A program made the position numbers and the translations under genes. A model generated the notes under the pieces. That model saw only the letters and a list, made by a program, of their open reading frames with translations, did not search any database and was not told the origin of the DNA. Shown here one piece after another: positions 11,073 to 22,854 of a stretch of 64,000 nt of DNA (the first letter of the stretch is position 1; each line of letters opens with the position of its first letter). Source of the DNA: Aphelocoma coerulescens (taxonomy: Eukaryota > Chordata > Aves > Passeriformes > Corvidae); the NCBI RefSeq assembly GCF_041296385.1, contig NW_027183981.1, positions 1,390,501 to 1,454,500 of the forward strand. The letters run 5' to 3'.

Positions 11073-14000
11073 GGGAGCAGAGTTACTAACTGGGCTCAGC
11101 TGTGGAAGCCGCACCTCCTCGTGGTCCCGCCAGATACCCTTAGTGGTATCTAAGTTGGCTTCTGCCCCATTGTGAGAGAGGGTGTACCCCTCCCTATTGC
11201 TTGGACTTGCCCCCACAATGATAGCTTCACATCTTAGTTGAAACAAAATTGTTTTGTAACACCTCTTATTCCTGTTGCCCAGAGCCTAGTCCATGGATTT
11301 GTGTTGGACACAGAAATGTGGGAGAGGGCCTGCTGTCAACTTCGACTACCCTCACTTGGACTGACATCTATCTTTGACTGGTTTTGGAACAATGGTACAA
11401 TCAATGACATTGCACTACGTATCAAGCCACTCAGACTGACCCCTTAGATCTGAGGGTCAGTAGAGCCGATATTGCTCCACCTTTACCCTCCACACTGGCA
11501 GCTGAGAAGCTCAATTTAGTATGTTTGGAGTTTGTTAACTCCATGATTGACTATGATGCGGGAATCCAACCAGGTGGAAATTGGGAGGGGTTTGCCAAGT
11601 ACCCTGAGGCATATGAAGCCTTACCAACTAGGTCCGCCCGGGATAGAGAAACTGAGTGCTTGCTTAAAGATCACAGAGACAAGGATGAGCCTGACACATC
11701 TGCAGCTCTCCCTGGGACAAGCTTGGGCATGATACCAACTGATACACTTGTGGTATCTGTTCCTGACAAAAATCCATCCTGTCCATCCTGTGATACCCAA
11801 TTCAATTGGATGCTGGGCCTGATTGACCATCTAAAGAGAACCCACAGGAAAAGAAAGATCATCTTTAAGTGTCTCAAATGTGGTAAGGAAAATTTAAAAC
11901 ACCACAGTATCTCCTGCCACTTCCCACAGTGCAAAGGAAATGTGGAAGTGGTCCCAAAGGGTGATTGGATCTGTGAAGTATGCCAGAGGGCTTTCTCCAC
12001 CAAGATTGGCTTGGGACAGCACAAGAGGCTGGCGCATCCTCTTGTAAGGAACCTGCAACAAATTGCTGCCCCCCATCCAAAGGAAACATCGGTTAGAGGA
12101 GCCCACCAAGAGGTGTGGACTGAGGAGGAAGAGGCTCTTCTGAGACAATTAGTGATAAAGTATGATGGTAACATCAATAACTTAACCGCAGAGCATATTC
12201 CATCTAAAATGGCAAAGCATGTATGTGATAAAAGATGTCTTCTAAAAGTTCCCTCTAAAACTGTTCAACCTGATATAGATGGCTAATGATCCTAATGTGG
12301 GGAGAGGAGAACATCCCCCATCTGCCAAATAGCTGACAGAGGGACTGCTATAGCTCCATTATTCATGGGCCTTGAATCCTTCCCTTCACAGAAGGAAGCA
12401 GGTAACACCGCTTGTACGGCCCTAATTATTGAAAAAGAAGTGGAAAAGAATATCAAAGAGATTAGGAAGAACTCTGATTCGGGGCCACACAGGATTACGT
12501 TGGGCTGTCTTGTCAAAATGCATCCCAGGTATTCCCTGTTGATGGAGATCTTCAATTTACAGCTCATAACCAGAACTATTCCTGCTGCACTGAGTGAATG
12601 CCGGTCAGTCTTGATCCCCAAGTCTACCAAGGTGGATAGGCTTAATGACATCAATAACTGGAGGCCTATCACCATTGCTTCCACGGTGTTTAGGTTATTC
12701 TCCAGGATTTTAATGGCAAGATTGACCAAAGCGTGTCCCATAAACCTGAGACAAAGGGGATTTATACATGCAGCAGGATGTTCTGAGAATCTGAACTTGA
12801 TACAACTTACTGTCAAACATGCGAAAAAGGAGCACAAAGAGTTTGGGATTGTTTTCGTGGACATTGCGAAAGCTTTTGACACCATATGTCATCAGCATAT
12901 TACCATGAGTCTGATGCAGAGAGGGGCTGACCCCCACATTAAACATCTTGTTGGCAAAACGTACAAGAGTATCTTTATGTACATCGACACCAAAAAGGAA
13001 AAGACAAATCCTTTTAAGTGTCAAACAGGGTGATCCAATGTCACCCTTACTATTCAACCTGGTGCTTGGCCCTCTATTATGTAAATTGGAGAATCTTGGT
13101 GAAAGCAACTGTCAAGGAAGTTTCAAAGTTACTGCCATGGCCTTCGCTGATGATTTAGTGTTACTGAGTGACCCCTGGGAAGGCATGTGTACGAACATTA
13201 AGATCCTAGAGACGATTTGCCATCTAACTGGTCTCAAGATACATGTAGGGGAGAAGTGTCATGGCTTTTACATCAAGCCAACTAAAGACTCTTCTTATAC
13301 CATCAATGACTGTCCAGTGTGGATGATATATGGCACCCCCCTTAATATGATCGACCCTGCTCACTCTGAGAAATATCTCGGTTTACAGATTGATCCCTGG
13401 ACTGGAATAGCAGATACAGGTTTATGCGAAAAACCAGAAATTAGCTTTGTCGGATTGCTGACGCACTACTAAAGCCTCTTCAGAAAATCAATACACTGAA
13501 AACTTACAGTATCCAGAGATTGGTACACCTTGCCCACCACACCAAAGTAAAAGTTGGGCTCCTCAAATCCCCTGATTTGTTAATTCAATCTTTTGTCAAG
13601 GAATAGCTTCATCTTCCACCAAACATCTGTGATGCTATCTTGTACTCGGATTGTAAAGATGGTGGTCTGGGTTTCTTCACGTTGGTGGCGCTTCTTCCAA
13701 GTATACAAGCACGGAGATTATATAGACTGACCCAGTCTCTGGATGAGGTTTTGACAATGTTCCTAAGAGGGGAACACCTGGAATTGATGTATGAGAAACT
13801 GTGCATACGAGCTGGGGGTGATAAAGAGAATATCCCACCAATCTGGGAGCCTATTCCATTACCAGAAGGTATCCTTGCTGAGGGTGAAGATGCATCTGAA
13901 CAGGAGGTTGCCGTTCCAAAGATCCACAGCCCAAGACCTTGTAACTGACAGAAACATGAATACAGTAAGTGGAAGTAACTGCTATTCCAAGGCCACGGTA

Positions 14001-14868
14001 TTGAGAACTTTGAAAATGATAGTATCAGAAATTGGTGGATAGCAAGGTACAGAGGAATACCTCACAGGAAATTGATAACTGCGCTACAACTGAGAGCCAA
14101 CGCCTACCCCATTTGAGGGTTCCTGGCCAGGGGTAGGCAAAATGAATGTGTGAAAACCTGTAGACATTGTGGCACTGGTAATGAAACACCAGCTGATATT
14201 ATCGGGAATTGTCCAATACCTCAAGAGGTCAGGATTAAAAGACACAATTCCATCTGTGAGATGCTTAGCTGCGAGGCTAAAAAGAAGAATTGGACTGTAT
14301 TCCACGAGCAGCGTATCAGAGACAAGAACAACGAGTTATACAAGCCAGATCTGATCTTTTTTAAAGGAAAGGCATTCGTGCTGGACATGACAGTCAGATA
14401 CCAGCACTCCAACTCATCCTTGTAAGATGCTGCCAATGAGTGGTCAAGAAATATTAGCAACTTCATAGACAAGTTCAAGATCTTAAAAATGCAGCAGCAG
14501 ACATTGAATTCATGGGCTTTCCTGTAGGAGCACAAGGAAAGTGGTACAAGAAAAACTCTGAGTTGCTACTGGCCCTAGGCTTCTCTAAGAAGAGGCAAGA
14601 GAAGACTGCCCGGGCCCTGGCATCCACAGAGCTCCTCTCTTCCGTTGATATCGTTCATATGTTTGCGAGCAAAGCTCAATCATTTCTGTGGATGGAAAAT
14701 AAATACGGCTGAATGGCATTGCTGGACAGTGGGTAGGACACATGAGAACAGTACAATTCTGCCAATCGTCCTGTGTCGCCCACTGCCCGTATTTGGGATA
14801 AATGTAACAATTTGGACCAGGTGGATGGGCCACCTATACTGAACCCAGAAAAGAAACATATAATCATA
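11073..14868 (+). mobile_element. R2 retrotransposon copy F (full length, decayed)
   Basis: A full-length unit with leader (11081-11165), N-terminus plus three zinc fingers and Myb in a single open segment (11525-12286, 253 codons), RT (about 12410-13470, FADD near 13141-13152), CCHC and endonuclease (about 14150-14690) and the 3' hairpin (14819-14835). A gap compared with copies A and B falls between the Myb block and RT, around 12290-12365, where most of the linker domain is missing. Frameshifts lie near 13020, 13470, 13950 and 14425. An ERV remnant directly follows the 3' end. Confidence 0.9.
11081..11165 (+). ncRNA. Candidate HDV-like ribozyme, copy F
   Basis: P2 is GGAAGCC (11104-11110) with GGCTTCT (11157-11163, one G-T pair); P3 is ACC (11113-11115) with GGT (11123-11125) around TCCTCGT; P4 is GATACC (11133-11138) with GGTATC (11145-11150), followed by CTAAG-like joining sequence. 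P2 resembles copy D while P3 resembles copy B, so the helices vary independently but stay paired. Confidence 0.6.
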
Positions 14869-15332
14869 GATGTGAAAGGAATGAGAGGGATTTATCTCTA
14901 CAAACAAACTGTGGGTCTGCTGGTGGATAAAGCCAGATACTGAGAAAGAAGCAATGGGAGGAACCATAAATTCCATAGGAATTCCACTGATTGACACAAA
15001 CTATTACTTACCCAAGGCTGTGCTAAATCCCTGCATTTAGAGAAAAAGAACAGAGACACAAGGAAAAGAAAAGGGGGGGGTATACATTAGAATAGGGTCT
15101 GTATTAGGTGATTCGGGAAGTCTGTGCCTCTCAAGTACCTCAGCCAATGGGGAAAGAGAGAGGGAAATGCGGCTGGGAAATTAGGATAAAAAGGAGGCGG
15201 CATCCTCTAACAATCTGAGAGACCCATGGGAAATGCCCATGACCTCTCCCTTTATTCAAATAAAGTAATGGAACTCCTCTATCTCCTTTTTGGACACAAA
15301 CCTCTGGTGTTTGTGGATTAATTTTCCTGACA
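14869..15332 (+). mobile_element. ERV 3' end: internal remnant, polypurine tract and LTR
   Basis: A degraded retroviral 3' end between R2 units. A purine-rich tract with G8 ends at 15080, followed by an LTR-like 252 bases (15081-15332) holding a TATA-like GGATAAAAAGG (near 15185), a CAATAAAG-type poly(A) stretch rendered here as CAAATAAAG (near 15257) and an ACA end at 15332. The part before the polypurine tract is probably the decayed end of pol. It resembles bird ERVL-type LTRs from memory only; no search was run. Confidence 0.55.
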
Positions 15333-16100
15333 TATGTTTAGTAAGAAACCATGAAGGTGTTCCCGGAGAAAGATTAAATGGAACAAGCATATAAGAAACT
15401 GTGGATTTAAGATGGAGGAGACAGAGAAAAGATACTGTCAATTTGGGAGACCAAAACAGTGACTGAACCAATTGGCTCGTATAGTGCAGACATACCGGAA
15501 GCACCGTCTTCAAAAAGCAAACTTCCTAAACCATGCAATTGGCAAAAAAATTGAATTCAATAAATGGACTAAGTTATTGTCCCAAGACTGCGGAATCACA
15601 AATTTTGAAGGAGACATAATTAGTAATCATTGGCTGCAAAATAATAAAGGCATACCTCACAGGAAGCTCCTTTCAGCATTACAACTGAGAGAGAATGTCT
15701 ACCCCACGAGAGAATTTTTAGCCAGGGGTAGACAGGACCAATACCTCAAGGCATGCAGACACTGCAAGGCGGACAATGAAACTTGCACCCACATCATTGG
15801 CAACTGCCCAGTTACACAGGATGCTAGGATTAAGAGGCACAGTTACATCGGCGAGCTGCTGTCTAAAGAGGCGAAGAAGAAGGAGGGGGTAGTGTTTCAG
15901 GAACCGCATATAAGCGATAACAACAGTTATATAAACCTAATCTGGTACTGGCGAAGGTCGCCCAGGCATTTGTCGTGGATGTGACAGTGCAGTAGGAATC
16001 AGCCAAAGCATCGCCAGAAGAAGCCACTACTGAGCAAGTGAACAAGTACAAACACCTGGAGAAAGAGGTATGAGAACTTACCAATGAAAAGGACGTTGTG
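15333..16100 (+). mobile_element. R2 copy G, endonuclease fragment
   Basis: Only the C-terminal part is present. A decayed stretch lies at 15345-15470, then an open segment (15472-15984) with HRKLLSALQLR, YPTREFLARGRQD, the CCHC knuckle (CRHC...HIIGNC) and the start of the endonuclease core. A frameshift before the VVDVTV block and a deletion near 16095 end the copy before the family-typical C-terminus and 3' UTR. It is more similar to copy H than to A or B. Confidence 0.8.
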
Positions 16101-19100
16101 TATGAGGGCTTAGCTACAAACTGGGCATCGCTGCAGAGGTCGCACCTCCTTGTGGTCCCACTGAATACGCTGCTGAATACGCTGACCTCTGCCCCAGCAA
16201 GTTATTGCTGGAATCGCCAGCCAACAACAGCCCCAAAATCGGTGAAACAAATTTAAGGTAAGAGCTGTGGAGCTTTTTACCCAAAACCTAGCCCATGGGT
16301 TTGTGCTGGCCAAAGAACAGCAAGTGGTTGGGGCTCCACCACCAATCTAATACTTCCTCTCCTTAATTTGCTACAAACTAAAATTCCGGATCCGTAAAAT
16401 GGGGCCATTGATATGCTTATTCCAGGTATTGACCAGCACTCAGACCAGGCCTTCTGACTGGGTAGACTGGGGCCTAGCAATTTAAAACTGGACCACTTGT
16501 CTAACACTGAAGGAGACCTGTTGTCTGCAAATTTACCATCTGACCCCACGATTTGGTGGAAAATGAAAACGAACTGGTGGTGTTAGAGTTTTATAACTAG
16601 GGAGTGTCTGAAACTAATGAATGTGTTCATTTTTCCACAAGTTGGGAGGGTTTGAACAGGCTGCCGGAGGTGTACAAATGTCTTACACCTCATCTGAGTG
16701 CGGGAGAAGACAGCTGTCTCCTGTAGACTACCAGTTGTTTGTACTTAACCATGGGGAAAAAAGTGGCAAGGAAAAGACAGAAAGCACATCAGAAACATCG
16801 CCTCCCGAGCCAGAGAACAACACGCCGGCAAAATCCCCACCCGTGCCAGGGAACAGCGTGAATCGGATGCCGGAGGACGTTTCAACAGTGACGATTCCCG
16901 ACAAAAATCCACCATGTCCATGCTGTGGAACCCAGGTGGACCGTGTGTTGGGCTTAATTAAACACCTGAAAAGAGCCCACAGGAGAAGGAGGATTCGGTT
17001 TCAATGTGCTACATGCGGAAGGAAAAACAGTAACTATCAGTAACTATTGCTAGTCGTTTTCCTAAATGCAGGGCAACGGCTGAAACAGCTCCAGCAGGGG
17101 AGGGGGTCTGTGAGGTTTGCAGCCGTGACTTCAAAACAAAAATCGGCCTGGGACAACACAAAAGATTGGCACACCTGATTGTCAGAAATCAGGAAAGGAT
17201 TGTTGCTTCCCACCCGAATGAGACCTCTGCCCGAGGAGCTCACAAAAGGTGTTGAACCAAGGAGGAAGAACATCTGCTGCTAAGGTTAGAGGCTCAGTTT
17301 TGGCAAAACAAAAACATCAATAAACTATTAGCCAAACACATTCCATCCAAGACAGCAAAGCAAATCAGTGACAAAAGGAGATTGCTGCCCGAGGAACCAG
17401 CTGTGGGCATGGGAACAGAACCTGGGATGAGTCACCATCCAGATAATGAGGAGGAACAGCTGGGGAATATCAACCAGCAGAGGGAGGGGCAGCTGCAGGC
17501 CCATTAGCAGAGAACTCTGGGTGAATGGCTTTCAGCTGGCAAACTCAACACCTTCCCACAGGCATTCAAGCAGTTACTTCATGGCCACGAGATGACATCA
17601 CTGGTCAATGAGTCAGGGCAGGACTGCTTCAGGATGCCTCCATATGATAAGCCAGATAAGAACATCAACCCAAGATAAGAACAAAAGGAGGACCCAGGAA
17701 AGAAACTCAAGAAGACCTGTCAGGGAGCAATCAAGAGAGGTAATTACCTGCACTTCCAGTGCCTGTTCCATCTAGATAGGGGGAAATTAGCCAAGATTAC
17801 TCTGGATGATGTTGAATGTTTGTCCTGTGACATCCCACCCTGCGAAATTTATTCAGCATTTAAAGCCAGGTGGGAAACACCTGGCAAGTTCAAGAGCCTT
17901 GGGAACTTCCAAATTAAAGGGAAACCTGACAGCAGTGCTTTCAGGGACTTAACTATGGCTAAAGAAATTGAGAAGAATGTGCAGGAAATTAGCAAAAATT
18001 TAGCTCCTGGTCCAGATGGGATTACCCTAAGGGACCTCAAAAAGATGGACCCCAAGTTCTCCCAGACTATGGAGATTTTCAACCTTTGGTTAACATCAGA
18101 TAAAAATCCCAGACATGGTGAGGGGATGCAGGACTGTATTAATACCAAAGTCAGCCAAACTGGATTGTTTAAAGGACACTGATAACTGGAGACCATCACA
18201 ATTGGCTCCATCTTGTTAAGACTCTTCTCCAGAATAATGACAGCAAGGTTGACTAAGTCATGCCCCCTCAACCCAAGGTAAAGTGGCTTTATAAGAGCAG
18301 CGGAATCCCCTGAAAATTGGAAACTCCTACGAACAATAATTCCATCTCCCAAAAGAGAATACAGACTGCTGGGTGTCGTATTCATGGGCATTGCTAAGGC
18401 TTTTGACACCGTGACCCACCAGCACATTCTACATGATCTGCAGCACAGGGTAGCGGACCCCCATGTCACCAGACTGGTGAGCAATATGCATGAGAACATC
18501 CATACATATCATCACATTAAAACCTGTTCAGAAAATGGACTTTCCAAACAAATAGACACCATCCCTACACTAATATACTTGGCAGACCACACGGATGCAA
18601 AGCAGGCCTCCTTTAATCCCCTGAACTACAAATTCAATTGACTGTCAAGGAGTGGCTACACTTAACACCATGCACACGTGATGCCGTCCTGTACTCCAGC
18701 ATGAAGGATGGAGGTTTGGGTATCACCAAATTGATGGGCCTCAATCTAAGTATACAGGCCCGAAGATTACGTCGACTTGCCCAATTGTCGGATGATGCCT
18801 TAAGATCGTTCCTGAAAGAAGAATGCTCCGATCAAATCTACAGGAAATTATGGATAACAACTGGAGGAGATAAAGAAAAGATCCTGTCGATATGGGAGCC
18901 TAAACTTAAGACAGAACTACTGGATGGTGCAGGTGATGACACAACATCAGAATGGGAAGTAGCTACTCTGAAAGCTCAGTATCTGTGACCATGTAACCAG
19001 AGGAAAGAGGAATTTACTAAAGGGAAACAGCTGGTATCCCAGGGCCCTAGTATTACAAACTTTGAGGAGGATAACATCAGCAATTTCTGGATCTTTAGAT

Positions 19101-19956
19101 ACAGAGGCATACCTCACAGAAAAGTAATAACAGCATTGCAGCTGAGAGCCAATGTCTACACCACAAGAATTCCTTCCTGGCAAGAGGAAGACAAGGTCAG
19201 TGCGTCAAAAGCTGCAGGCACTGCAAGGCTGAAAATGAAACATGCTCCCACATCATCAGAAACTGTGCAGTAACACAAAATGGCAGAATTAAAAGACACA
19301 ACTACATCTGTGACATGTTGATCAACAAAGCTAAAAAGGAGGATTGGACAGTGTTTCAAGAGCCACATGTGAGGGATGACAACGGTGAAATGTACAAACC
19401 AGACCTGATCTTTGTAAGAGAAAAACAGGCATTGGTGATGGAGGTGACAATCAAATGTGAATGCACTGAAGCATCTTTACAGGAAGCTGCAACTGGAAAA
19501 GTGAGAAAATATCAACATCTTCATGAACACATTCAGGAACTCGCCAATGCAGGAGATACCAAGTTTGGGGGCTTTCCTGCTGGAGAGTGGAGAAAGTGGT
19601 TCTATGGAACAAATGAGCTCCTAGAGGCCCTGGGTCTCTCCAAAACATGGCGGGAGAAGACTGCCCGGGCTCTGGCCTCCAGAGCCCTCCTCACCTCAGC
19701 TGATATTGTTCATATCTTTGCAAGCAAGGCTGGCTCGGTTGCATAGAGTTCTTATTGCTTACGCTAATTAAAAAAAAAAGTTAAAAGCCTGATGGTACAT
19801 AAGGACAGTGGGAACGACACAATTCTTCCAAGGATGTAGCATTGTGTTTCACCCACTTTTGAGACTAAATTCTACTGATTTGGACCATGGTGGATGGGCC
19901 ACCTATACTTAACCCAGAAAAGGAACATATATGAAAATAAATGCTCAGTAAATAGT
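16101..19956 (+). mobile_element. R2 copy H, ending at a 28S target site
   Basis: A divergent R2 copy. It has a ribozyme-like leader (16110-16194), N-terminus and first zinc finger (16621-17043), decayed second and third fingers (about 17044-17190) and Myb (about 17220-17390), a linker and first RT motifs to about 18500, then a roughly 450-base deletion that removes the polymerase core including the FADD motif, then thumb, CCHC (about 19215) and endonuclease (19315-19746, KPDLIF and VMEVTI). The 3' hairpin is at 19889-19903. The unit stops at AATAGT, immediately before 28S rRNA sequence at 19957. It belongs to the same sublineage as the ORF at 43646-44425. Confidence 0.9.
16110..16194 (+). 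ncRNA. Decayed HDV-like ribozyme, copy H
   Basis: P2 GCAGAGGTC (16133-16141) pairs with GACCTCTGC (16184-16192), and P3 ACC/GGT closes TCCTTGT. The P4 region is replaced by a duplicated GAATACGCTG, so the fold is damaged. Confidence 0.45.
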
Positions 19957-20240
19957 CAAATGCCTCATCATCTAATCAGTGATGTGAATGAATGGATCAA
20001 TGAGATTCCCACTGTCCCTACTTACTATCCAGAGAAACCACAGCCAACAGAACAGGCTTGGCAGAAGCAACACGGAAAGAAGACCCTGTTGAGCTTGACT
20101 CTGCTCTGGTGCTCCGACGAGACACGAGAGGTGTGGAATACGTGGGAGGCGTGGTGCACATTTGGCAGTGTTGGGTGACCCGCCCACTGGTGTCCCGGCC
20201 ATCGGTGAAATACCACTACTCTGATTGTTCTGGTGAGCAC
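19953..20240 (+). pseudogene. 28S rRNA pseudogene fragment, downstream half of the R2 target
   Basis: From 19957 the sequence reads CAAATGCCTCATCATCTAAT and continues through GAATGAATGGATCAA, GAGATTCCCACTGTCCCTAC, ACTATCCAG, AAACCACAGCCAA, GAAGAAGACCCTGTTGAGC (near 20075) and GGTGAAATACCACTACTCTG (near 20203). This is the vertebrate 28S rRNA sequence downstream of the R2 insertion site, with scattered substitutions and deletions. The segment between about 20160 and 20195, an expansion region in 28S, is poorly conserved. The bases TAGT before CAAATG recall the TAGC that precedes the cut site. Upstream 28S sequence is not in the window. Identity was judged from remembered rRNA sequence. Confidence 0.88.
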
Positions 20241-20589
20241 ACCTGGCCTCCCGGGTAGAGGAGGGAAGGCTCCCCATGCCCCATGCCGGCAGCAGGCAGA
20301 CCGTGTCTGAGACCCCAGTGGAGAGACCCGGCCTTCCCGTGACCACACTTGGCATGCTGGGGACACGGGGTACACCTGGTCCCCTGTTCCAGTGGGGAGA
20401 TGTGGCATCTCATCCCAGTGGAGGGCAGACCTGCTTCCTGTGACCAGACTTGGCCAGTGGGAGACATGAGTGTTTCCCAGGCCTGGGTACCGCTGTGGTC
20501 CCTGCTGACTCAGTGCCTGAGCAGGTCCCAGTGAGCCCTAGCACATGTTCCTCCCCCCACCCTTACCTCCCTGAACCACCAGCCCATGG
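20241..20589. other. GC-rich spacer, no gene seen
   Basis: Imperfect repeats of about 55-65 bases built on phrases such as GTGACCA, CTTGGC and GGGGAGA run through 20270-20480. No domain or splice-framed exon was found. Confidence 0.4.
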
Positions 20590-21670
20590 TGACATCAGAG
20601 TTCTCTCCAGCCTGCTCAAAAGTAGAGAGATCACAGACAGGCATCCACGCTGACATCTCAAGTCTCTCTGGGCTGCTAAAGAGCAGTGAGGTCACATGAG
20701 GTCACAGGGCCTCCATGGTGACATGCCAGGGCTCTTAAATCTTCCACAGACTTGAGAGGTCACGATCAGTCACAGTGGCTGCATGGTGAGAACACTACGG
20801 TCTCTATGTGCTCAGGAGCCCATTTGGCACAGGCACTCACTGAGGTTCTGTGGTGACATCCCAGTGGTCTCTATGCTCCTAAAGACACTGAGGTCACAGG
20901 CAATCCCAGGGGTTCCATGGCGACATCCCAGGAGTCTCCCATCTGCCAAACTACACTGACTTCACATGCTGTCACAGGGTCTCAATGGCAACATAACAGG
21001 TGTCTCCAGGCTGCTGAGCAGCCGTGATGTCACAGGCTCTCACAGGGGTTCCACAGTGACATCCTAGGTGTCTCCATGCTGCTGAAAAGCTGTAATGTCA
21101 CAGGCACTCACAGCGGCTCTACGGTGACATTCTGAGGGTGTCGAAGGCTGCAAAAGAACCATCAGGTCACACGCTGTTACAGGGACTCCATAGGGACATC
21201 CCCCCAGGTGTCTCCAGGCTGCTAAAAAGGTTCTTCCTCACAGACACCCAGAAGTGTTCCATTGTGACATCCCAGTGCTCCTAAAGAACACTGAGGTCAC
21301 AGGCAATGACAGCAGCTTTGTACTGACATCCCCCGTGTCTCTAGGCTGCTAAAGAGCTCTGATGTCAGCGGCAGTGACAACGGCTCCATGGGGACATGCC
21401 AGGTTTCTCTAAACTGCTGAAGAGCAGTCAGGTCAAAGGCCCTCCCCAAGGCTTCCATCCTCACATTCCAAAGGGAGCCAGGTTTTTAAAGAGCCCTGAG
21501 CTCACCTGCACTCACACGGCTTCCATGGTGACATCGCAGGGCTCTCTGGGCCTTCTAAGGAGCCCTGACAGTGACAGACGCTCCACGGTCACATCCTAGA
21601 AGACTCTGGGCTGCTAAAGACAGGTCAGGAGCAGTCACGGGCACTCCATGGTGACATCCCAAGGCTCTTT
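20590..21670 (+). repeat. Degenerate ~66-70 bp satellite array, forward orientation
   Basis: About 16 monomers following the pattern GGTGACATCCCAGG, TCTCTAGGCTGCTAAAG, AGCTCTGAGGTCACAGGC, ACTCACAGGG, CTCCAT. Monomers vary greatly in sequence and some are partial. The same monomer occurs in reverse orientation at 22855-23350, 24240-24810, 25610-26150, 41212-41790 and 42640-42960. Short ORFs in these arrays follow from the repeat and are not genes. Confidence 0.75.
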
Positions 21671-21689
21671 AATCTCCCTCCTCTCTCTC

Positions 21690-22760
21690 TCACCGCCACC
21701 ACCGCCACTGCCCCTCTCCTGCGCCTCACCACTCCGCACTGCTCCCGGGGAGAGAAGGAGGGAGTCTTTAGGAGCCGCCGGAGTTCCTGCCCCCCGCCCC
21801 GCCCCCGGACAGGCAGCAGCGGGAGCTCTCTAAGCCCGGGGCCCGGGTCTCTAAACCCGCCGTGCCCCTGCCCCGCCTCCCGCCTTCATTTCTGCATCGC
21901 TCCCTCGCCCCGCTGCGCTCCTGCTCGCCCCCGCCGCGGGATGAAGAAGAAGCGCGGGACCGCGGGAAAAACGCCGTAAAACCAAAAGACTCCAAGCGAC
22001 CCAGCCAGAAATCTTTTCGCAAAGAGACGCCGCGCAGCCCCCCGCCACCACCCGCAGCCCGTGCCCAGCCTCACCCGTGCCCGGCTCCCCCTGCTCGCCC
22101 AACGCGCCCGCTGCCCCCGCGCAGCCTCCTCCTCTCCCGGCCGCCGCCGCCGCCGGCCGCGCCTGGGACCCTGGGCGGCGGCGGGAAAAGCCTTTCCCGT
22201 GCTGCTCCGCGCCACCGCCGAGCCTGAGCGGGGAGGGCGGGGCGGCCTGGGCCGCGCGCGGGCCCTGCAAGGCGGCGCGGGGAGCGAGGGGAAAACAGAA
22301 GGAAGGAAAGAAATGCAGAAGAAAAAGCCGCCTGGGCTGGTGCAAAAGGGAAACAACCAACTACCACGCTCCCCTCTAACACCCCTCCCCATACCCGCAC
22401 CTCCGCCTCCCGCGTCGAAAAATAAACCACCCCGCAACAGACACACAAAATTACCTCCTCTCACCTCGCGCAACCAAAGCCGAAAGCCGGCCAAGGGCGC
22501 CCGGCCCTGCGCTCTCGCGGCGGGCGGGGGAACTCGCGCCGGGGCCGGCGGCTTGGGGCCGGGCTCGGCCGCCCCGACGCGATCCCCGCCGGCCGGGCTG
22601 TGTGTGGGGGCTGTGTGGGCTCTGGGGCAGCGGGGCCGTGGCGGCGCAGGCGGAGCGAAGGGAGGCGGCTCGCCGGGAGCGCGGCGGGGCTGCTGTGGGT
22701 GCAACAGAAAACAAACCTTGGGGGAAAAAAAGTGTTCTGGTAGGGCCTGATGGTGAAAAA
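21690..22760. promoter_or_regulatory. CpG island between oppositely oriented satellite arrays
   Basis: Very GC-rich and CpG-dense for about 1 kb (for example CGCCGCCGCCG near 22142 and CGGCGGCGGG near 22173), in contrast with the CpG-poor flanks. Such islands usually mark promoters or first exons, but no recognisable coding exon with splice sites was found, and long ORFs on both strands are what GC-rich DNA gives by chance. The satellites point inward on both sides, reading forward on the left and reverse on the right. A non-coding RNA promoter is possible. Confidence 0.55.
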
Positions 22761-22854
22761 TAAAGGAGTAGGATTTAGGGGACTGGTACCCCTCCGGGGC
22801 AGAGGAGCCCTCGAGCGTCCTGCCCGAGCCGGCTGCTGCCGGTTTCCTGTGCCA

